Source: a virus | Virus record (IMG/VR): IMGVR_UViG_3300047472_000280 | Location: 1 to 43,335 of that record | Reading direction: 5' to 3' (one strand) | Length of the DNA: 43,335 bases | Shown: positions 38,923 through 43,335 of the stretch, one piece after another | Position numbering within the stretch: position 1 is the first letter of the stretch | Layout: each line of letters begins with the position of its first letter | Notes under the pieces: model-generated | Databases searched by the model: none | What the model was told of the DNA's origin: nothing | What the model saw: only the letters and a program-made list of their open reading frames with translations | Program-made: the position numbers and the translations under genes

Positions 38923-41900
38923 ATGCCCAATTTTGGTGAAACTCTAATCAACACCACCACTGCAGGCGATCAGGAAGATCCGAATATCTATGGGCTAATC
39001 GACGGTGGTTTCGTCATCGCCTGGCATGGCAATGGTCTTGGCGATGCCACCGGAATCTTCACCCAGCGCTACAACGCCAGCGGCGCCAAGGTGGGGGGTG
39101 AGACGCTGGTCAACACCACGCTGGCGGGCGAGCAGAGTCAGCCTTCGGTGGTCGGGTTGTTGAACGGCGGTTACGTTGTGACCTGGTCTGGCCTCAATAC
39201 CGGGGGGGCTGATTGCATCTTTACCCAGCAGTACAGCGCCAGCGGGGCCAAGGTCGGTGGTGAAACTGTAGTCAATACAACCACGGCGGGCTTTCGCGAT
39301 TCCCCTGAAATTACTGCGCTGGCCGACGGTGGTTATGTGGTGACCTGGGGGGCTGAGGAAACCCCTGGCGACTTCGGGTCTTATTTGCAGCGTTTCAATG
39401 CCAGCGGGGTCAAGGTCGGAGGGGAAGTTCACATCAATACCACCACCGTGGGGCCTCAGGATTTTCCGCAGATTTTTGGTGTTCCCGACGGTGGTTACCT
39501 GGCGGTGTGGGAGGGGAGTGGCCCGGGAGACGACTACGGCATCTTCACCCAGCGCTTTAACGCGGCTGGCGCCAAGGTCGGTGTGGAAACGCTGGTCAAC
39601 ACACCCTCTGCGGAGATTCAGTCCGAGCATATGGTCGCCGTGCAGGCCAACGGCAATTACCTGCTCATCTGGGAGTCTTACCCTAATACGGTTACCGGAG
39701 TGGAACAAAGAGACGTATTTTCCCAGCTCTATAACTCCGCCGGCGGCAAGATCGGTGCGCAGACCCGGGTCAATACCACGACCCCTGGTGGTCAGGGGGA
39801 GCCTCACGTCTCGGCAATGTTCGACGGTGGCTACCTGGTCACTTGGGTGGGTAATGGCCCGGGTGATGTCGATGGCGTTTTCACTCAGCGTCTTAATGCC
39901 AGTGGCGTTCTGGTCGGTGCGGAAACCCGGGTCAATACGACGGTAGCGGGCGACCAGGTCATTACGCGGGTGACCACGCTGATTGATGGTGGTTATGTGG
40001 TTGTCTGGGAGTCGATCGGCCAGGACGGCGCAGGTTCAGGCACTTACTTCCAGCGTTTCGATGCAAGCGGCAATAAGTTGACCGGCCTGCCGGGCGATGC
40101 CGCGGCCAACGTGCTGACCTGGGCGGGGGTGGGAAGCGTGGTCATCGATGCCGGGGCGGGGGATGACACCCTCACGGGCGGCAGTGCAAACGACCATCTC
40201 AACGGCGACGCCGGCAACGACACGCTCAACGGCGGTGGCGGCGCAGACCGGATGACCGGCGGCGACGGCTCCGACACTTACTTCGTCGATAACCTGTTTG
40301 ATGTCGTCAGCGAAACCAACGCCGTTGCGGCTACCGGTGGCATCGATACGGTCAACAGTCTGCTGGCGACCAACGTCCTCGGCGCCAACGTGGAAAACCT
40401 GCGCCTGTTGGCCACGACTGCCGCGAACGGTACCGGCAATGCGTTGAACAACACGATCTTCGCCGGTGCCGGCAACAATATCCTCAATGGCGGCGATGGC
40501 GTCGATACGGCGTCCTACGCTTTTGCCACCAGTGCGGTGACGGTCAGCCTGGCGGTCACCACCGCCCAGGCCACCGGTGGTTCCGGCAGCGATACGTTGC
40601 TGGCCTTCGAGAACCTGACCGGCAGTAACTTCAACGACACCCTGACCGGCAATGCGGGCGCCAACACCCTCAATGGCGGTGCCGGCGCAGACACGCTGAT
40701 CGGTGGTGACGGTTCGGACGCCTACGTTGTCGATAATGTCGGCGATGTGGTCAGTGAAGCCAATGCTGTCGCCGCCACCGGTGGCACGGATACCGTCAGT
40801 AGCTCTCTGGCCGCCTACACCCTGGGCGCCAACGTGGAAAACCTGCGCCTGCTGGCGACAACCGCGGCCAACGGTACTGGCAATACCTTGAACAACACGC
40901 TGTTCGCCGGGGCCGGCAACAACATCCTCAATGGCGGCGATGGTGTCGATACCGCGTCCTATGCCTTTGCCGCCACTGCGGTGGTGGCCAGCCTGGCTGT
41001 GACGACCGCCCAGGCAACGGGGGGCTCGGGCAGCGATACGTTGCTGGCCTTCGAGAACCTGGCGGGCAGTAACTTCAACGACACCCTGACCGGCAATGCG
41101 GGCGCCAATACCCTCAGTGGCGGCGCGGGCAACGATGCCCTCAATGGCGCTGCCGGCAATGACACCCTTGATGGTGGTGCCGGTGCAGACACGCTGGTCG
41201 GTGGCGACGGTTCGGACATTTACATTGTCGATAACGTCGGTGATGTGGTCAGTGAAACCAACGCCGTTGCCGCTACCGGCGGCACGGATTCTGTCTATAC
41301 CACCCTGGCGAGCTATATCCTCGGCGCCAACGTGGAAAACCTGCGCCTGATGGCCACGACCGCTGCCAACGGCACCGGCAATACCTTGAACAACACGCTG
41401 TTTGCCGGGGCCGGCAACAACATCCTCCATGGCAGCGATGGCATCGATACGGCGTCTTATGCCTTTGCCGCCAGTGGGGTGGTTGCCAGTCTGGCAGTCA
41501 GCACCGCCCAGGCCACGGGTGGCTCGGGCAGCGATACGCTGCTGGCCTTCGAAAACCTCGCCGGCAGTAACTTCAACGACACCCTGACCGGCAATGCGGC
41601 TGCCAATACTCTCACCGGCGGCGCGGGCAACGATGCCCTCAATGGCGGTGCCGGCAATGACTCTCTCGATGGCGGTGCCGGCGTAGACACAATGGTGGGG
41701 GGCGACGGTTCGGACATCTACGTTGTCGATAACATCGGCGATGTCGTCAGTGAAACCAACGCGGTTGCCGCCACCGGCGGCACGGACACTGTCTATAGCT
41801 CGCTGGCCGGTTATTCCCTGGGCGCCAACGTGGAAAACCTGCGCCTGCTGGCAACCACCGCCGCCAACGGTACCGGCAATACGTTGAGCAACACGCTGTT

Positions 41901-42513
41901 TGCCGGTGCCGGCAACAACATCCTCAATGGCGGCGATGGTGTCGACACCGCGTCCTACACCTTTGCCGCCAGCGCGGTGACTGCCAGCCTGGCTGTGACC
42001 ACTGCCCAGGCCACCGGCGGTTCGGGCAGCGATACATTGCTGGCCTTCGAAAACCTGACCGGCAGCAATTTCAACGACAGCCTGACGGGCAACACGGCTG
42101 CCAACACTCTCATCGGCGGCGCGGGCAATGACGTGCTCAATGGGGGGGCCGGTAACGACTTGCTGATCGGCGGGGCGGGGGTTGACCAGCTCACAGGCGG
42201 TGTCGGGGCCGATCGCTTCGATTTCGATGCCTTGAGTGAAATGGGCCTGGGCACATTGCGCGACGTGATCGGGGATTTCAAAACCGCCGAGGGGGACAAA
42301 ATCGACCTGTCGACCCTGGACGCCAACGTGGCCACCGCCGTCAATGATGCCTTCAGTTTTATCGGGGCGAACGCCTTCAGTGCCAATGCGACCGGGCAGG
42401 TGCGCTTCGCCGGCGGCGTCCTGTTCGGCAGCACCGATGCCGACACGGCGGCGGAGTTCGAGATTTCCCTGGTGGGTGTTGCCACGTTCGCGGGCACAGA
42501 CCTGATTGCCTGA
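38923..42513 (+). CDS. RTX-type calcium-binding secreted protein
   Basis: This secreted protein of 1196 residues has no N-terminal signal peptide. Residues about 1-385 are seven units of about 54 residues with the pattern G-D-Q...DGGYVVTW...GIFTQRYNASGAKVG...VNTTTAG, probably beta-propeller or adhesin-like. Residues about 400-1090 are long RTX modules with calcium loops GGAGNDxLxG and GGDGSDxYxVD. The last about 100 residues form a serralysin-type C-terminal domain (VGADRFDFDALSEM, VIGDFKTAEGDKIDLS) with the type I secretion signal ending TFAGTDLIA. ATG 38923 has AAGGTG upstream. No transporter genes are in the window. An adhesin or surface-layer role is more likely than an enzyme, as no catalytic motif is seen. 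Confidence 0.88.
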   Translation: MPNFGETLINTTTAGDQEDPNIYGLIDGGFVIAWHGNGLGDATGIFTQRYNASGAKVGGETLVNTTLAGEQSQPSVVGLLNGGYVVTWSGLNTGGADCIFTQQYSASGAKVGGETVVNTTTAGFRDSPEITALADGGYVVTWGAEETPGDFGSYLQRFNASGVKVGGEVHINTTTVGPQDFPQIFGVPDGGYLAVWEGSGPGDDYGIFTQRFNAAGAKVGVETLVNTPSAEIQSEHMVAVQANGNYLLIWESYPNTVTGVEQRDVFSQLYNSAGGKIGAQTRVNTTTPGGQGEPHVSAMFDGGYLVTWVGNGPGDVDGVFTQRLNASGVLVGAETRVNTTVAGDQVITRVTTLIDGGYVVVWESIGQDGAGSGTYFQRFDASGNKLTGLPGDAAANVLTWAGVGSVVIDAGAGDDTLTGGSANDHLNGDAGNDTLNGGGGADRMTGGDGSDTYFVDNLFDVVSETNAVAATGGIDTVNSLLATNVLGANVENLRLLATTAANGTGNALNNTIFAGAGNNILNGGDGVDTASYAFATSAVTVSLAVTTAQATGGSGSDTLLAFENLTGSNFNDTLTGNAGANTLNGGAGADTLIGGDGSDAYVVDNVGDVVSEANAVAATGGTDTVSSSLAAYTLGANVENLRLLATTAANGTGNTLNNTLFAGAGNNILNGGDGVDTASYAFAATAVVASLAVTTAQATGGSGSDTLLAFENLAGSNFNDTLTGNAGANTLSGGAGNDALNGAAGNDTLDGGAGADTLVGGDGSDIYIVDNVGDVVSETNAVAATGGTDSVYTTLASYILGANVENLRLMATTAANGTGNTLNNTLFAGAGNNILHGSDGIDTASYAFAASGVVASLAVSTAQATGGSGSDTLLAFENLAGSNFNDTLTGNAAANTLTGGAGNDALNGGAGNDSLDGGAGVDTMVGGDGSDIYVVDNIGDVVSETNAVAATGGTDTVYSSLAGYSLGANVENLRLLATTAANGTGNTLSNTLFAGAGNNILNGGDGVDTASYTFAASAVTASLAVTTAQATGGSGSDTLLAFENLTGSNFNDSLTGNTAANTLIGGAGNDVLNGGAGNDLLIGGAGVDQLTGGVGADRFDFDALSEMGLGTLRDVIGDFKTAEGDKIDLSTLDANVATAVNDAFSFIGANAFSANATGQVRFAGGVLFGSTDADTAAEFEISLVGVATFAGTDLIA
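40259..42190 (+). repeat. long tandem repeats in RTX gene
   Basis: Units begin near 40259, 40701, 41199 and 41697. The first is about 441 bases and the next are 498 bases, the difference being one RTX calcium-loop line. Units are very similar in DNA (e.g. GCCAACGTGGAAAACCTGCG in each), which points to recent duplication or gene conversion. Confidence 0.85.
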
Positions 42514-42523
42514 TCGTGCCTCG

Positions 42524-42545
42524 CCGGGGCTCTATGGAGCCCCGG
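42524..42545. terminator. hairpin after RTX gene
   Basis: CCGGGGCTC-TATG-GAGCCCCGG is a perfect 9-bp stem 11 bases after the RTX stop. There is no T-run, so termination efficiency is uncertain. Confidence 0.6.
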
Positions 42546-42667
42546 TGCACAGGGTTCCTGAACCGATGCTGTCGCCACGCAACATTTCATGATGCCCGGC
42601 ACGGACGAGGCCTAGGATGAAAGCCAAATGTCGTGTCCTCCGCGCCTCAGCCCACAGGAATGAAAAA

Positions 42668-42889
42668 ATGATCGCAAACCTGGTCAAAGTCTCGCTGATC
42701 GCGGGTTCCGTGCTATTGAGCGCCTGTTCCGCTGTGAGCACTCAGCGCGACTATTCGGCCGACTCGGTGCAACCGGCCGGTTTTGGCCCGGGGCCCACCA
42801 ACAGCAACGCCAACAAGATGAATTTCCATGGCAGTGCGCTGGGCAATAGCTTTGGCGAGTACAGCTCGGGTTTGCTGCACGACGATTGA
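42668..42889 (+). CDS. small lipoprotein, 73 residues
   Basis: A lipoprotein signal peptide with lipobox LLSAC (Cys20) is followed by a short polar, Gly/Asn/Ser-rich mature part (PAGFGPGPTNSNANKMNFHG, ending SSGLLHDD). ATG 42668 has AGGA upstream; the in-frame ATG at 42617 adds a charged stretch that would spoil the signal. Ser at position 2 of the mature protein favours outer-membrane sorting. Function unknown. It may be a separate unit after the hairpin at 42524. Confidence 0.7.
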   Translation: MIANLVKVSLIAGSVLLSACSAVSTQRDYSADSVQPAGFGPGPTNSNANKMNFHGSALGNSFGEYSSGLLHDD

Positions 42890-42895
42890 CCGGTG

Positions 42896-42927
42896 GCGCA
42901 GCGCTGGCGTGATGTCCACCGCTGCGC
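42896..42927. terminator. possible bidirectional hairpin between convergent genes
   Basis: GCGCAGCG (42896-42903) and CGCTGCGC (42920-42927) form a perfect 8-bp stem with a 16-base loop between the convergent lipoprotein and DUF2628 genes. No T-run. Confidence 0.4.
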
Positions 42928-42939
42928 ACTGGATCAGGC

Positions 42940-43335
42940 TCAGGTCATCCTCAAGCCTTCGAAAGGATTCCAGCCTTGCGAGCCTTTTACCTGTTTCAGG
43001 TAGTAGGCGTAGTTGGCGCTCAATCCGTACATGAGTGCAAAGACAACGTTCATGCCGCTGTTGAAGGCCTTGGGTGCTTCTTCATAACCCAGCAGGGCGA
43101 AAACCACTGTCAGGGCAATGGATATGGCAACGATGATCGCGATGATCGCCAGGTTCTTTTTCCACAGTCCAAGCACGAAAAAATAGATCGGCCCGAAAAA
43201 AAACGCGATGAGGTTCAGGTTGATCAGGAGGCGCTTGCGCGCTGGCAACTGTTTGAAAGCCAGTTTGAAATCCGGGCTTTTGGGGCCGCCGTGCTGATCA
43301 AAAAAAGCGAAGCGTTCTTGCCATTTCGGGCTGAC
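42940..43335 (-). CDS. DUF2628 membrane protein, C-terminal part
   Basis: The frame is open to the window end, so the gene starts beyond 43335. The visible 131 residues begin KWQERFAFFDQHGGPKSPDF, typical of DUF2628 proteins, followed by KRLLINLNLIAFFFGPIYFF and a further hydrophobic pair around AIIAIIVAISIALTVVFALL, then FALMYGLSANYAYYLKQVK. It is an inner-membrane protein with about three helices. Role unknown. Confidence 0.85.
   Translation of the reverse strand, partial: VSPKWQERFAFFDQHGGPKSPDFKLAFKQLPARKRLLINLNLIAFFFGPIYFFVLGLWKKNLAIIAIIVAISIALTVVFALLGYEEAPKAFNSGMNVVFALMYGLSANYAYYLKQVKGSQGWNPFEGLRMT

Noticed and set aside
40036-41430. 464-codon minus-strand frame
   Set aside because: It is antisense to the RTX repeats, and its repeats are only the complement of the RTX units.

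Overview
The window is chromosomal DNA of a Pseudomonas, most likely of the fluorescens group. The evidence is the DusA sequence at both prophage junctions, a pyocin-activator (PrtN-type) protein, a serralysin-type RTX protein, a DUF2628 membrane protein and Pseudomonas-type intergenic repeats. About 38.3 kb of it (326-38646) is one apparently intact P2-like (Peduovirus-type) prophage inserted near the 5' end of dusA, which encodes tRNA-dihydrouridine synthase A. A 16-bp core lies at both ends. The phage supplies a new start and first codons to dusA at the left end, and the displaced native 5' end of dusA remains at the right end.

Layout. 1-413: dusA (minus, runs off the window) with its phage-supplied start. 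516-1640: tyrosine integrase. 1642-7132 (minus): early operon, read leftward from a Cro-type regulator through a CII/YmfL-type regulator, an Ogr-type late activator, small unknown proteins and a large zinc-ribbon/Toprim/helicase replication protein to a PrtN-like protein. 7133-7216: divergent operator. 7217-7543 (plus): short CI-type repressor without a peptidase domain. A terminator follows, then a perfect LexA box and a 57-codon gene. 7936-26921 (minus): late genes in P2 order, O N M L X holin endolysin Rz/Rz1 R S | V W J I H chaperone | FI FII E-E' T U D. 27077-29841 (plus): P and Q, followed by an adenine methylase. Three copies of a 22-bp dyad, TTGTAGC-N8-YTACAGG, sit exactly where P2 has late promoters (before P/O, V and FI) and are probably bound by the Ogr protein.

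The right end of the prophage (30.8-38.6 kb) is the accessory region. It holds a decayed ParC-like gene, a small membrane protein, an unknown phage protein, a probable cos site, a cluster of GGTTAG iterons around an AT-rich tract, a DUF4238 protein, a 3' remnant of tRNA-Gly(CCC) that looks like an old attachment site, an OLD-family ATPase/Toprim nuclease, small unknown and exported proteins, a membrane protein with a pseudopilin-like tail and a 186-bp IS-like inverted-repeat element. Most of it is more AT-rich than the phage core.

Host DNA resumes at 38647 with the orphan dusA start, a large calcium-binding RTX protein of type I secretion, a small lipoprotein and the C-terminal part of a DUF2628 protein.

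How it works together: the repressor and Cro compete at the central operator. DNA damage would release LexA from 7673-7692 and express the 57-residue protein, whose C-terminal half resembles the repressor C-terminus, so it may act as an antirepressor decoy. The early operon then makes the replication protein and Ogr, and Ogr switches on the three or four late operons. The SOS switch, the late-promoter dyads and the cos/iteron region are the most interesting parts.
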